A stretch of DNA of 64,000 nucleotides from Bacillota bacterium (GCA_023397905.1 JAEWSZ010000061.1:13266-77265), one strand, 5' to 3'; positions 1-8,393 are shown, counted from the first letter of the stretch. Made by a program: numbers and translations. Notes: generated from the sequence alone by a model not told the origin.

Positions 1-589
1 GGTAAAGTACTGCAAGAGAGCTGAACATCTCATTTGTCTTAAAGTAAGTGGAGACATATCCCATCGCAGTCTTCGTCAATTCCATCAGGCCGATTCCCGC
101 CAGGTAGCTGGAACATTTGATTACAGAAATCGCCGTGTTTCCGAAGGATGGAAAACTGATCCTGAAGCCCACCGGTATGACGATATGCCTGTAAACCTGA
201 AGCCGGGTCATTCCCAGGGCAGTACCGGCCTCTTGTAGCTGCTTCGGCACAGCATTGAAGCCGCCGCTGAAATTATCTGTTGCAAAGGCTCCGCACCATA
301 AGGCCAAAGCAATTACTCCCGTAATAAACTCTGAATACACAATTCCCAATGACGGCAATCCGAAATAAAGAAAATATATTTGTCCCAAAAGCGGCGTATT
401 TCTGAATATTTCCACATAGGCAGTTATAATCCAGCGTAATGCCGGAACCTTGAGAGTTATGACCGCCGCTCCTATTATTCCTATGACAAGGCCTAAAACT
501 ATACCCAGCACGCTGACCTCCAGCGTGGTTATTACTCCGTTGAGCAAATCCGGCAGCGCTCCTGCTAAAAAGCCTAAATCAAATCCCAT
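1..589 (-). CDS. Polar amino-acid ABC transporter permease (partial, 3' end off window)
   Basis: Reading the minus strand from an ATG at 589 gives an open frame to the window edge, about 196 codons. The translation begins MGFDLGFLAGALPDLLNG and carries hydrophobic segments. It contains the RNTPLLGQIYFLYFGLP stretch and the EAGTALGMTRLQVYRHIVIP EAA-loop, both typical of His/Glu/Gln-family permeases, where the loop docks on the ATPase. It would form the membrane channel that imports an amino acid delivered by the lipoprotein at 1487-2401, powered by the ATPase at 626-1372. The start lies 36 bases downstream of the ATPase stop, in one operon. The C-terminus is missing only because the window ends. 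Substrate cannot be read from the sequence. Confidence 0.9.
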   Translation of the reverse strand, partial: MGFDLGFLAGALPDLLNGVITTLEVSVLGIVLGLVIGIIGAAVITLKVPALRWIITAYVEIFRNTPLLGQIYFLYFGLPSLGIVYSEFITGVIALALWCGAFATDNFSGGFNAVPKQLQEAGTALGMTRLQVYRHIVIPVGFRISFPSFGNTAISVIKCSSYLAGIGLMELTKTAMGYVSTYFKTNEMFSSLAVLY

Positions 590-625
590 TTGATATGTTC
601 ACCCTTCTTTCCGTTTACCGAACTT

Positions 626-1372
626 TTACTTTAAAGAATTTACAAGAAATTGGCTTGTCCTTATTTCCGCCGCATTCCCGAACATCTTTTCCGCGCTGCC
701 TTCTTCAACTATCTTTCCATCCTCCATAAATATAACTTTATCCGCAACTTCTTTCGCAAAACCCATCTCATGGGTTACCACCACCATGGTCATACCGCTT
801 TGAGCCAGGTCCTTCATTGTATACAGAACATCCTTCACACGTTCAGGGTCCAGCGCAGATGTAACTTCGTCAAATAGGATGACCTCCGGATTCATCATCA
901 GGCTTCTGGCTATCGCCACCCTTTGCTGCTGCCCGCCGGACAGCTGGTCGGGGTAGCCGTCGCTTTTCTCGCCCACTCCTACTCTGGTAAGAAGCTCCAG
1001 AGCCCTCTTTTTCAATTCCGTTTTATTTTTATTTTTTTGAACCTTTACGGGACCTAAAAGCAGGTTATCCATTACCGTGAGATGGGGAAACAGATTGAAG
1101 CTCTGAAATACCATTCCTATTCTCTGCCTTATCTCCTGCAGCGTCAGAGAGCAATTTTTATCGGTTATATTCGTATCATCCAGCCAGATGTTTCCCCTCT
1201 GTATGGGCTCAAGCTTATTTATGCACCGGAGCAAGGTGCTTTTCCCCGAACCGCTGGGGCCCAATACGGCAGTTACCTCTCCGGCATTTATCTCTGTTGA
1301 AACGCCGGATAATACCTGTAAATCGCTAAAGCTTTTATAAACATCATCAATCCTAATCTTTACCTTACTCAT
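626..1372 (-). CDS. Polar amino-acid ABC transporter ATP-binding protein (GlnQ type)
   Basis: A 248-residue ABC ATPase, the normal length for the GlnQ/HisP family. Walker A (GPSGSGKST) is near residue 38, the Q-loop ([13 protein letters not shown]) near 88, the signature LSGGQQQR near 144, Walker B ([13 protein letters not shown]) near 164 and the switch His (VVVTHEM) near 200. DEVTSALDP has V-T where DEPTSALDP is usual, a minor variant. It hydrolyses ATP to drive the permease encoded just downstream. The ATG at 1372 is preceded by an AGGGG ribosome site. The gene is separated from the binding-protein gene by a strong hairpin at about 1430-1469, which probably lowers ATPase expression relative to the binding protein. 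Confidence 0.95.
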   Translation of the reverse strand: MSKVKIRIDDVYKSFSDLQVLSGVSTEINAGEVTAVLGPSGSGKSTLLRCINKLEPIQRGNIWLDDTNITDKNCSLTLQEIRQRIGMVFQSFNLFPHLTVMDNLLLGPVKVQKNKNKTELKKRALELLTRVGVGEKSDGYPDQLSGGQQQRVAIARSLMMNPEVILFDEVTSALDPERVKDVLYTMKDLAQSGMTMVVVTHEMGFAKEVADKVIFMEDGKIVEEGSAEKMFGNAAEIRTSQFLVNSLK

Positions 1373-1429
1373 CTGGCAACCCCTTTATATAATCTATTTA
1401 GGCTTCAATGGCGCCCATGGACCTTTGGA

Positions 1430-1469
1430 AAAAATCCAAAACGGGGCAAAGGAACTCTTCTTTGCCCCG
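1430..1469 (-). terminator. Intercistronic hairpin between binding protein and ATPase genes
   Basis: On the minus strand a perfect 10-bp stem (CGGGGCAAAG with CTTTGCCCCG) encloses an 8-base loop and is followed by a T-rich run, GTTTTGGATTTTTT. It lies between the substrate-binding protein gene and the ATPase gene. It probably acts as a partial terminator or 3'-end stabiliser, giving excess binding protein over membrane components. Confidence 0.7.
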
Positions 1470-1486
1470 ATAACGGATACCTGATA

Positions 1487-2401
1487 CTATTCGGCTCTTG
1501 GAAGCCCCTCCGGAACATTTGTCCAGTTTTTGAAGAAGCTCTGGAATTTTTCATAGAAGAAATCGTCCTTCTTCATTTCACCAAGGGCGGCATCCAGCCA
1601 ATTGAGCCATTCTTCCTCACCTTTTCGCACACCGCCTGCCACCAAGGTATTTTCGAATGGCTTTCCGATGATTTTCAGGTTATTGTCGCCCGCCGCAGCT
1701 TCATACAGTACGGACTCGTCATGTACTATAGCTACGCCTCTTCCGTCCTTCAAGGCCTTAAGGGCTTCCGACCAGGTTTCATATTTTACTTCCGTTGCCG
1801 TCGGCGCCAGCTTTTTGACCGCGGCTTCTCCGGTGGTTCCGTCAAGCACGATGACCCTTTTATCCGCCAGGTCGTCAATACCTATAATATCATTGTTATT
1901 TGCCAGAGTTAAGATCAAATGGCCTGTGCTCATGTATATGCTTGTGAAATCGATCTGCTTCTTTCTCTCATCGGTAATCGCCATGGACGCCAGCAAAAGG
2001 TCCACCTTTTTGGAAGTCAAAAACGGGATTCTGTTGGCGCTTGTGACTGTGACAAGCTCTATGGCATTTTCGTCTCCAAAGGCGTATTGCGCCAGTTTCT
2101 TTGCAATGTCCACATCATATCCCACCTGGCTTCCGTCCTGGGCTATAAAGCCGAAAGGCGGAAAATCGGATTTTACTCCCACCACAAGCTTTCCTTTTGC
2201 CTTCACATCTTCCGGCAATTCCGGCAAACCGGTTTCCGACTGCTTTGCCGTGACCCCGGATGTTGTGGAAGACGTTGTGGGGGCCGCCGCGGATTCCGTT
2301 GAAGACGGTGTTGTATTTGCCGGACTGCCGCTTGCACATCCGAACAGGAAACTGCTCATTACCATGATTGCCGATACGCATACTAGTGCTCTTTTTTTCA
2401 T
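1487..2401 (-). CDS. Amino-acid ABC transporter substrate-binding lipoprotein (family 3)
   Basis: A 304-residue family 3 solute-binding protein. The N-terminus is a lipoprotein signal (MKKRALVCVSA..., lipobox LFGC near residue 22) followed by a Ser/Thr/Ala-rich linker to about residue 60. The SBP_bac_3 fold starts at LVVGVKSDFPPFGF, and SQVGYDVDIAKKLA is the typical lobe I motif. It should be anchored outside the membrane and hand a polar amino acid to the permease/ATPase pair downstream. The start at 2401 leaves only 14 bases after the RidA-like stop at 2416, so all six genes look co-transcribed. The specificity residues cannot be interpreted with confidence. The surrounding RidA and ureohydrolase genes hint at an amine or guanidino amino acid. 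Confidence 0.93.
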   Translation of the reverse strand: MKKRALVCVSAIMVMSSFLFGCASGSPANTTPSSTESAAAPTTSSTTSGVTAKQSETGLPELPEDVKAKGKLVVGVKSDFPPFGFIAQDGSQVGYDVDIAKKLAQYAFGDENAIELVTVTSANRIPFLTSKKVDLLLASMAITDERKKQIDFTSIYMSTGHLILTLANNNDIIGIDDLADKRVIVLDGTTGEAAVKKLAPTATEVKYETWSEALKALKDGRGVAIVHDESVLYEAAAGDNNLKIIGKPFENTLVAGGVRKGEEEWLNWLDAALGEMKKDDFFYEKFQSFFKNWTNVPEGLPRAE

Positions 2402-2415
2402 TGATTTTTCCTCCT

Positions 2416-2841
2416 TTAATTATGGTTGCTTACATGGATCTCAACATCAAGCTGCATTTTCATTTTGGACAGGGGCAATGCCTTTATCACAAGCCCTGTA
2501 CTGCACGGGTATATCCCTTTGAAATTTCTGGCTATTGCACTGTAGACAGCAAGCCTGTAATCGCGGTCCGTCACATACACCCTCATTTTGCAGATATCGT
2601 TTAGAGAGGCTCCGGCCTCCTCCAGCAGATATTTGATATTCTGACAGGCCTGTTCTGCCTGGGCTCCGGGATCATCCTCACCGTGGAATACACCGTCCAT
2701 ATCAAAGCCGTTCTGACCGTTTAAATATATCCTGTCTCCGGCTTTTACCATCATGCTCAGCATGCAGCTGCTGCCTTTTTCTCCGGAGTCCCCCGCATAA
2801 AACCCTTTTATATCATGTTTTCTATATCTGGTTACAGCCAT
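2416..2841 (-). CDS. RidA/YjgF-family protein, first paralogue
   Basis: A 141-residue RidA-family protein (reactive enamine/imine deaminase fold). I choose ATG 2841 because AGGAGGG lies 8 bases upstream. Longer frames would run further into the previous gene. Family features are LNGQNGFDMDGVFHGEDDPGAQ, where a canonical RidA has SGQ and P, the helix QACQNIKYLLEEAGASLNDICKMRVYVTD, and the C-terminal strand LDVEIHV. The position aligned by eye to the catalytic Arg of canonical RidA (two residues before the Pro of LP) is Ala here (KALP). Imine hydrolysis is therefore doubtful and a binding or structural role is possible. It overlaps the upstream paralogue by 20 bases, suggesting translational coupling. 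Confidence 0.85.
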   Translation of the reverse strand: MAVTRYRKHDIKGFYAGDSGEKGSSCMLSMMVKAGDRIYLNGQNGFDMDGVFHGEDDPGAQAEQACQNIKYLLEEAGASLNDICKMRVYVTDRDYRLAVYSAIARNFKGIYPCSTGLVIKALPLSKMKMQLDVEIHVSNHN

Positions 2842-3277
2842 GTCCCAAACCCTCCTGCTCCAGTACTGCATCCGCATCTATTTCTATCAGCAATTCCGGC
2901 AGGGCAAGCCCGCACACCATTGCAGAAATACAGGGATGTATTCCCGAAAAATGTTTTTCTATTACCTGAAAAGCCCCTTCAAAGTACTTTCTGTCGGTGA
3001 CATAAACCGTCAGTTTACAGATATTCTCCGGTTTTCCTCCGGCCTCTTCAATCAGGCGTTTTATGGATATACATGCCATATCGGCCTGTTTTATGATATC
3101 TCCTTTCCCATGGAATCTGCCGTCCAGATCAAAGCCCGTCTGACCTCTCAATACTATGCTGTCGTTTACTCTGACCGCCATACACAACTCGTTATTTACA
3201 ATTCTTGAATTCCGGTCCCCCATATTTTCGGGCCACCAGTTTTGTGCAAGATATTTTCTGAACCGTTCCGCTGCCAT
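2822..3277 (-). CDS. RidA/YjgF-family protein, second paralogue
   Basis: A 151-residue member of the tandem RidA trio. The chosen ATG at 3277 has AGGAG 8 bases upstream, and a TTG 18 bases earlier is an unlikely start. Motifs parallel the neighbours: LRGQTGFDLDGRFHGKGD, the helix ADMACISIKRLIEEAGG, ICKLTVYVTDRKYF and IEIDADAVLE. As in the first paralogue, the residue aligned with the catalytic Arg of canonical RidA appears to be Ala (GLALP). The C-terminus overlaps the next gene. All three are clearly related but diverged, so the triplication is old. They could form hetero-trimers, since RidA proteins are trimeric, with active sites shared between subunits (inference). Confidence 0.85.
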   Translation of the reverse strand: MAAERFRKYLAQNWWPENMGDRNSRIVNNELCMAVRVNDSIVLRGQTGFDLDGRFHGKGDIIKQADMACISIKRLIEEAGGKPENICKLTVYVTDRKYFEGAFQVIEKHFSGIHPCISAMVCGLALPELLIEIDADAVLEQEGLGHGCNQI

Positions 3278-3291
3278 TACATTATCTCCTT

Positions 3292-3663
3292 TCAAGCCAA
3301 AGAGGCTTCCGCATCAAGCTCCACTAAAGTTTCAGGCCTTCTTAAATCAACTATAATGCAGCTGCAGCAAGGGCTGACCCCGGAAAACTGCTCGCCTATT
3401 ACCCTGAAGACCTCCTGGCAGTAACGGCTGTCAGAGACATATATGTTTAGCTTGCAAAGGCTGCTGTCCGCTCCTCCTGCCTGGCGTATCAGCTCTTTAA
3501 TATTTTTGCAGGCCTGCCTTGTCTGTTCTTCTACATTATCCTTTCCGTGAAAGATCCCCTCCGGATCATATCCTGTCTGGGCTTTCAGGAACAGCATATC
3601 CTTGAAATGCACCGAATCGCAGAAATCCAAAATGCCCGCATTCCCTCTTCTTTCAATAGTCAT
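3292..3663 (-). CDS. RidA/YjgF-family protein, third paralogue with candidate active-site Arg
   Basis: A 123-residue RidA-family protein and the first of the trio to be transcribed. ATG 3663 has AGAGGAG 5 bases upstream. The fold motifs are LKAQTGYDPEGIFHGKDN, TRQACKNIKELIRQAGG, LCKLNIYVSDSRY and LVELDAEA. Unlike its two neighbours it carries Arg at the position aligned by eye to the catalytic residue (DLRRP), so it is the likeliest true imine/enamine deaminase. Such enzymes hydrolyse unstable imines formed by PLP or amino-acid oxidising enzymes. It ends 14 bases before the second paralogue's ATG. A terminator-like hairpin separates it from the upstream ureohydrolase gene. Confidence 0.85.
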   Translation of the reverse strand: MTIERRGNAGILDFCDSVHFKDMLFLKAQTGYDPEGIFHGKDNVEEQTRQACKNIKELIRQAGGADSSLCKLNIYVSDSRYCQEVFRVIGEQFSGVSPCCSCIIVDLRRPETLVELDAEASLA

Positions 3664-3674
3664 ACCTTCTCCTC

Positions 3675-3729
3675 TCAAACAAAACGAGGGCGCCTACACA
3701 GTTCACACTGCATATAAACGCCCTCGTTT
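3675..3729 (-). terminator. Hairpin between ureohydrolase and RidA genes
   Basis: An 11-bp perfect stem (AAACGAGGGCG with CGCCCTCGTTT) is followed on the minus strand by TTTTGTTTG. The long loop contains a smaller inverted repeat. It could terminate the lrp-ureohydrolase transcript, or work as an attenuator that separates it from the RidA/transporter genes. No clear new promoter is visible between it and the RidA start 12 bases on, which favours partial read-through. Confidence 0.65.
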
Positions 3730-3743
3730 ATTATTTTACCTAT

Positions 3744-4760
3744 TCATTTTTTCTTATGTTTCATAACCTGTGCCAGAAAATGCATGATGGTCATGGCTGC
3801 GATCCTGGTGGTCACACCGTTTGTGTCATACTGCGGCGCCACTTCCACCAGATCAAACCCTATTACATCGCAGCCGGCGCAGATGCCGGTCAGCATATCC
3901 GTGATCTCGTCGAAATACAGTCCGCCCGGCGACGGGGTTCCCGTACCGGAAACCAGGGATATGTCATAGCAGTCAATATCAAAGGTTATATAATATTTCT
4001 TTGCTTTTGGGATTCTGCCAAGTACGTAATTTATTCCTTTTTCATGAACTTCTCTGGCCGGGATTATTACGCTGCCATACTTACCGGCATCATCCCAGTC
4101 AGTTTTCTTGCTGCTTCCATATCCGCGCTGTCCGATCTGGATCATACTGCCTATATGTTTCATCTCGGATAGACGCCTCATGGGACTGCCGTTTCCTAAA
4201 TAAAGGGGGCCTACATGGTCAGTCCAGTCCAAATGCGCATCAAACTGTATCACGCAGATATCGTCTTCTCCGGCTTCATCCAGCGCCCTTCCCACCGGTA
4301 TGGTTATGGAATGGTCTCCTCCCATAACCACAGGAATGGCCCCTTTTGAGATAATCTTTCTCACACTGTTTTCTACGCTGGCAAAGGAATACTCCACTTC
4401 ACTGTGAAGGACATCCGCATCACCGCAGTCCACAATACTGATAGGAGCCGCCAGAAGCTGTTCATCCGCATACGGGTCATACATGCCCAGCGGCCCTCTC
4501 GCATAATAGGTGGAAGTTTCCCTTATCCGCCGCGGCCCCAGCTTGGTGCCGGAAAGCCATGCCGCGCCCAAATCATAGGGCACTCCCAGAATAGCAACAT
4601 CCGCCTCCAGCTCGTCCAGATTATTGCAAATAGGATACTTGGCAAAGGAACAAATTCCGGTTATAGGCATATTAATATTCTCGATAGCTCTCACATCCTG
4701 AATTAATTTATCCCCGGGAACTTGAGATATATTATAAAGTTTGCGGGATATTTTGTACAT
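3744..4760 (-). CDS. Agmatinase/arginase-family ureohydrolase
   Basis: A 338-residue ureohydrolase. The binuclear manganese ligands are visible as GGDHSIT (near residue 146), FDAHLDW (near 174) and FDIDCYD (near 260). Family members hydrolyse a guanidino group to urea plus an amine, with agmatine, arginine, guanidinobutyrate or related compounds as substrates. The N-terminal 50 residues and the GTGTPSPGG loop resemble the agmatinase/guanidinobutyrase side of the family, but the exact substrate cannot be fixed. It lies 62 bases after an Lrp-type regulator and upstream of RidA and amino-acid import genes, fitting a guanidino amino-acid or amine breakdown pathway. The ATG at 4760 has only a weak ribosome site. 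Confidence 0.9.
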   Translation of the reverse strand: MYKISRKLYNISQVPGDKLIQDVRAIENINMPITGICSFAKYPICNNLDELEADVAILGVPYDLGAAWLSGTKLGPRRIRETSTYYARGPLGMYDPYADEQLLAAPISIVDCGDADVLHSEVEYSFASVENSVRKIISKGAIPVVMGGDHSITIPVGRALDEAGEDDICVIQFDAHLDWTDHVGPLYLGNGSPMRRLSEMKHIGSMIQIGQRGYGSSKKTDWDDAGKYGSVIIPAREVHEKGINYVLGRIPKAKKYYITFDIDCYDISLVSGTGTPSPGGLYFDEITDMLTGICAGCDVIGFDLVEVAPQYDTNGVTTRIAAMTIMHFLAQVMKHKKK

Positions 4761-4822
4761 AAAAAAAGTAAGGTATTTATTTCACCTTAGCTTTAATTAT
4801 TAAAGTATTCAATTTCTTTTAT

Positions 4823-5257
4823 CTATTCCTCTATATCTTTACTGTCAAAGTAAGTGGAAAGCTGCACCGCGGTCACAGTGGGGCCGAATTCATGCAGCTC
4901 TATCAGCATTTTTTCCAGGGACTGAGAATTTTCAGTCCACAAATGTATCATCATATTGGCGCCGGCATACAGAATGCGGTTTACTTCAACTATTTCCTTT
5001 TTTCTTCTGCAATAGACCATAAATTTATTAATGTCATTTTCCTTTACCAGTATAAATACGAACACATATATAGTCTTTCCGAGCTTGCTGTAATCTATTG
5101 AAACATGATAGCCTGAAATCACATGGCTTTCTTCCAGCTTTTTTACCCGTTCCGTAACCGCGGGAGAGGTCAATCCAACTTCATTTCCAAGCTGACGCAT
5201 TGTGATCCTTGCATTTTTCTGCAAAATGTTCAGAATTTTAATATCCGTACTATCCAA
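4823..5257 (-). CDS. Lrp/AsnC-family transcriptional regulator
   Basis: A 144-residue feast/famine regulator. The N-terminal winged helix (ILNILQKNARITMRQLGNEVGLTSPAVTERVKKLEE) occupies residues 8-45. The C-terminal AsnC ligand-binding/oligomerisation domain covers about 65-140. The start is a TTG at 5257 (MDSTDIK), supported by GGGAGG about 8 bases upstream. A strong sigma-A promoter lies at 5303-5331. Family members bind amino acids and control amino-acid transport or catabolism. Its position as first gene of the ureohydrolase/RidA/transporter block suggests that it senses the imported amino acid and controls these genes and itself. Confidence 0.93.
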   Translation of the reverse strand: MDSTDIKILNILQKNARITMRQLGNEVGLTSPAVTERVKKLEESHVISGYHVSIDYSKLGKTIYVFVFILVKENDINKFMVYCRRKKEIVEVNRILYAGANMMIHLWTENSQSLEKMLIELHEFGPTVTAVQLSTYFDSKDIEE

Positions 5258-5302
5258 TGTTTTCGCCTCCCTGAAAAGACTTTTTTCGTCATATTTGAAA
5301 CA

Positions 5303-5331
5303 ATTATAACAAACTATATCTTATCATACAA
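5303..5331 (-). promoter_or_regulatory. Sigma-A promoter for the lrp-ureohydrolase operon
   Basis: On the minus strand TTGTAT, a 17-bp spacer and a perfect TATAAT with an extended TGT lie about 46 bases before the TTG start. The rest of 5332-5464 shows no gene. Confidence 0.75.
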
Positions 5332-5464
5332 GGCGATTTTACCGCTAAATCAGGGGCTCCTTCTTACCGGGCGGAGAAATAATTTTATTCCACCTCATTA
5401 TGCCGGTTGGTGAAATACATTATTTTTAAACTTTACATAATTTTGTATGCATTGGGTTATTACA

Positions 5465-7042
5465 TTATCTTATTGATGAAGAGCTAAACAACAGTTTCCC
5501 TGATTTATCAAAGAAATAACATTTAGTACCCTTAAATGCACAGATCAAATTGTTCTGCCCCCAATACGCCGAATCATACTGAAGCGGTATAACAATCTTT
5601 CCTGTTTGGTTGACAGCCCCGTATTTATTGCCTGATTCAACAATTGAAATATTATTTTTAAAGCCGGTAACCGATTGATATTTTATTGGAATAACCGCCT
5701 TATCCTTTTTGTCAATAAATCCGTATTTACCGCCTTTTTTAGCGGTGAACAGCCCATTAGACGCATTATAGACAAGAGGCTCATCATATTTAAATGAAAC
5801 CACCGTACCTCCTGAAAAGTTAACGACGCCGTACTTTCCCTTTTTGCCCACAGACACCATGCTGCCGGCCGTTCTTTGGAGCACCATATCCCTGTCGGCA
5901 TAATAGTAATCGAAAAGAACGCTGTCATAATCGTAAATAATGGGTATGACGGCTTTTCCCGATTTATTGATAAAACCCATTTTACCATTTTTCTTGACTG
6001 CCGCCAATCCGTTGTAAAAATCTGCCGCAGCCTCGTATTGCATCCCGATAACGGTTTTCCCTGTTTTATTGATAAACCCCCATTTGCCGTTATACGAAAT
6101 ATTGCCGTCTCTGTCAACTTTAGCGCTTGATATAATCCTGCACATTCCCTCGTTGAAGCTGAAGGGCTGATCAGATAAGCTTACATTTGAAAACAATACG
6201 GGTTGGGCACGGTCAAGAGTAAAAGCTATTTTTCCGTTCTTATCTATATAGCTTGTTTTTCCCGTTATTCCGCTTTGAACCAGGGCCAGCCCATCCGAAA
6301 AATACGGATTGAACTCCACCAGTCCTGGAGTATAAGTATTGCACTCGTATTCAAAGGGCAGTACCGCCTTCCCGTTTTTATCCACAATCCCGCCGTATAT
6401 AATATCGCCGCCTGAAGCTTCAGGCTTTGAGAAGTTTTGATAAAGTCCAAACAGACCATTTTCATTTATGAGGACAGGAGGCCCGGACATACCGTTGATT
6501 TTTTCCGGAAACTCGGGCTTTATAAGCTCTTTGCCTGTGACACCGTCAATTATTCCCCAACCGGTGGTCATATTTTCAGAATTAAAATTACCCACGGCAA
6601 TATATTTTGAACTCAGGTATTGGTAATAGTCATAACCGGGGTACTTATCATTAATTACAATACCGTTCTTATCAAAATATAATGTCTTATTGTCTTTGTA
6701 ATTAGTGAAATAACCACTGTTTTTATTAAATGCGTTATCGTATTTAATACTGATTATTACTTTGCCCTGGGGATTTATAACACCCCATTTATTATTAAGC
6801 CTTACACTTGTAAAGCCTTCTCCCAGTGAATTGATTTCATCATATTTAAACGGAACTATTTCCTTATTGCCCTGATTAATGAAACCCCATTTGTTATTTT
6901 TCATAGCGGGAATAATGCTTTGATAATCCTGCCCGACAACAATACTGTCATACGCCGGCGTACCTGCCGAGGAAACCGGCAAAATAAGATTGGCGGTAAT
7001 AAATAGTACAAGACAAATTAACATTATATTTTTTTTAATCAT
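5465..7042 (-). CDS. Exported WG-repeat protein
   Basis: A 525-residue protein from the ATG at 7042, which has AGGAGG 5 bases upstream. Upstream in-frame codons lack such a site. A signal peptide (MIKKNIMLICLVLFITANLILPVSSA) is followed by about a dozen WG repeats of the type KWGFINKTGKTVIxxxYE. These form a beta-rich repeat array with conserved Trp-Gly and GK-hV turns. The last repeats are degenerate (KCYFFDKSGKLLF). No catalytic motif is seen. WG-repeat proteins are common in Clostridia and are thought to bind ligands or wall components at the cell surface, without a settled role. The gene is monocistronic and faces away from the exported stalk-domain gene at 7344. Confidence 0.88.
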   Translation of the reverse strand: MIKKNIMLICLVLFITANLILPVSSAGTPAYDSIVVGQDYQSIIPAMKNNKWGFINQGNKEIVPFKYDEINSLGEGFTSVRLNNKWGVINPQGKVIISIKYDNAFNKNSGYFTNYKDNKTLYFDKNGIVINDKYPGYDYYQYLSSKYIAVGNFNSENMTTGWGIIDGVTGKELIKPEFPEKINGMSGPPVLINENGLFGLYQNFSKPEASGGDIIYGGIVDKNGKAVLPFEYECNTYTPGLVEFNPYFSDGLALVQSGITGKTSYIDKNGKIAFTLDRAQPVLFSNVSLSDQPFSFNEGMCRIISSAKVDRDGNISYNGKWGFINKTGKTVIGMQYEAAADFYNGLAAVKKNGKMGFINKSGKAVIPIIYDYDSVLFDYYYADRDMVLQRTAGSMVSVGKKGKYGVVNFSGGTVVSFKYDEPLVYNASNGLFTAKKGGKYGFIDKKDKAVIPIKYQSVTGFKNNISIVESGNKYGAVNQTGKIVIPLQYDSAYWGQNNLICAFKGTKCYFFDKSGKLLFSSSSIR

Positions 7043-7245
7043 AATATCCTCCTGAAAATTTAAAATCCGGCTACCATTTATTTTAACAATAAAATCATAA
7101 TGAATTGCATAAATAACCCAAATGTACACAATATTTAACAGTTTTGTTATAATAGAGTGCCTCTGGGTTTTGCAGCATTAACTCCAAAAATTTTATCAAT
7201 TGACAATTTTATCAATATTTCAACAATATTTCGTCAATATGCACA

Positions 7246-7274
7246 TTGTTTTTAAATTGTCGGTTCTGTAAAAT
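7246..7274 (+). promoter_or_regulatory. Candidate sigma-A promoter for the stalk-domain gene
   Basis: TTGTTT and TAAAAT are separated by 17 bp, ending about 70 bases before the ATG at 7344. A short inverted repeat (CCTG/CAGG near 7300-7312) lies in the leader. The -35 match is only moderate, so this is a candidate. The remaining bases between 7043 and 7245 are AT-rich and show no gene. Confidence 0.45.
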
Positions 7275-7343
7275 AATTCTAGCAAACATATGGCTATAAC
7301 CTGTAACAACAGGATTATAAGTATACCACAAGGAAGTGACCTT

Positions 7344-8294
7344 ATGAAAAAGAAGTTAACAGCAGTGCTGGCATTGGTACTTACCATCGTTGTTTTTGCA
7401 TCCGGAGTATTTGCAGCGGGTACGATTACAAAAATCCAGGCCTATCTGAACAAGTCCATGGACATTAAGGTCGATGGCACGGTAATCCAGCCCAAAGAAA
7501 CCGATGGCAGCCGGATTTACCCGATCGTGTACAACGGCAGGACATTTGTACCTGCAAAAGCAATAGCCGAAGCTCTCGGTGCAACAGTAGATTATGACAA
7601 TTCCGGAAACGGAACCGTTATCATCAATTCATCAGATGACAGTGCAGGCAGGCCCGTCAATGATGCAAATTCGGGCAATACCAGTACGACACCGAAGGAT
7701 AATACATCCACACCGGGTAATACTACCACCGCCCCAACTACAACTGCCACCGGATCGCTGAGCTCTCCGATCCCGATGAACCAGAAATTTACCTGGTCTT
7801 CAACTTATACCTATAAGGACACCTCTTACAGCGGGACCTATTCCGCAACTTTGAAATCTGCAAAAAAGATATCTGCAGATGATGTAAGGGCACTTGATGT
7901 ACGGATATCGGATGATGATGCAGGGAAATTTGATTTCGTGCTTGTTACATTGGCCTGGGAAGTAAAGGATGCGAAATGCATAAGCGCCTCCAGCAGCATC
8001 CCTTATATGTATTTGTCCCAGTTTGGACCGGATATTTGGGGTTCTGAAACAAGCGACAATACTAAATACATTATCGGCGGAATCGATTACGGCTTTGACG
8101 AAGCTATTACTGAAAAAGTAAATGCAGCAACTAACTTAAAGAAACTGCAGATCGGCGAAAGCGGTTCTTTTTCAGCAGAAGGACAGTTTGTCATTCCTGT
8201 TACAAAAAATAAGACAAATTATCTGGTTATTAAGGATGATGGTATAGGTATGACTGATTATGACAAATCCAAAATCCATTTTAAATTGAATTAA
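7344..8294 (+). CDS. Exported stalk-domain (copper amine oxidase N-terminal-like) protein
   Basis: A 316-residue exported protein. The start at 7344 has AAGGAAGTG upstream. The first 25 residues form a signal peptide ending VFAAG. Residues about 28-100 match the stalk/CuAO N-terminal-like domain: IQAYLNKSMDIKVDGTVIQP, then IVYNGRTFVPAKAIAEALGATVDYD. A Thr/Asn/Pro-rich linker runs to about residue 140. The C-terminal domain (about 145-316) starts PIPMNQKFTWSST, looks like an all-beta telokin/DUF4352-type fold and is not otherwise recognised. It has no catalytic signature, so an extracellular binding role is likely. It is the only convincing plus-strand gene in the first 51 kb and ends in a strong hairpin. 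Confidence 0.85.
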   Translation: MKKKLTAVLALVLTIVVFASGVFAAGTITKIQAYLNKSMDIKVDGTVIQPKETDGSRIYPIVYNGRTFVPAKAIAEALGATVDYDNSGNGTVIINSSDDSAGRPVNDANSGNTSTTPKDNTSTPGNTTTAPTTTATGSLSSPIPMNQKFTWSSTYTYKDTSYSGTYSATLKSAKKISADDVRALDVRISDDDAGKFDFVLVTLAWEVKDAKCISASSSIPYMYLSQFGPDIWGSETSDNTKYIIGGIDYGFDEAITEKVNAATNLKKLQIGESGSFSAEGQFVIPVTKNKTNYLVIKDDGIGMTDYDKSKIHFKLN

Positions 8295-8330
8295 CCGGCT
8301 GAATAATGATTCAAGCCGATCATGAAATTG

Positions 8331-8372
8331 AGAAAAGCAGGATGGAGCAAAGCTCTTTCCTGCTTTTCTTGT
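8331..8372 (+). terminator. Rho-independent terminator, probably bidirectional
   Basis: A 12-bp stem (AGAAAAGCAGGA with TCCTGCTTTTCT) with a 17-base loop follows the stalk-domain stop, its T-rich arm running into TTGTC. On the minus strand the reverse form also ends TTTTCT. It can therefore close the metallophosphoesterase gene, which stops at 8394. Confidence 0.8.
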
Positions 8373-8393
8373 CATTAAAACCATTCTTTGATA

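Noticed and set aside
1602..2522. 306-codon plus-strand frame opposite the amino-acid-binding protein gene
   Set aside because: It is the mirror of a clear lipoprotein gene, has no ribosome site or recognisable domain, and its low-complexity Ser-rich product is typical of an antisense shadow.
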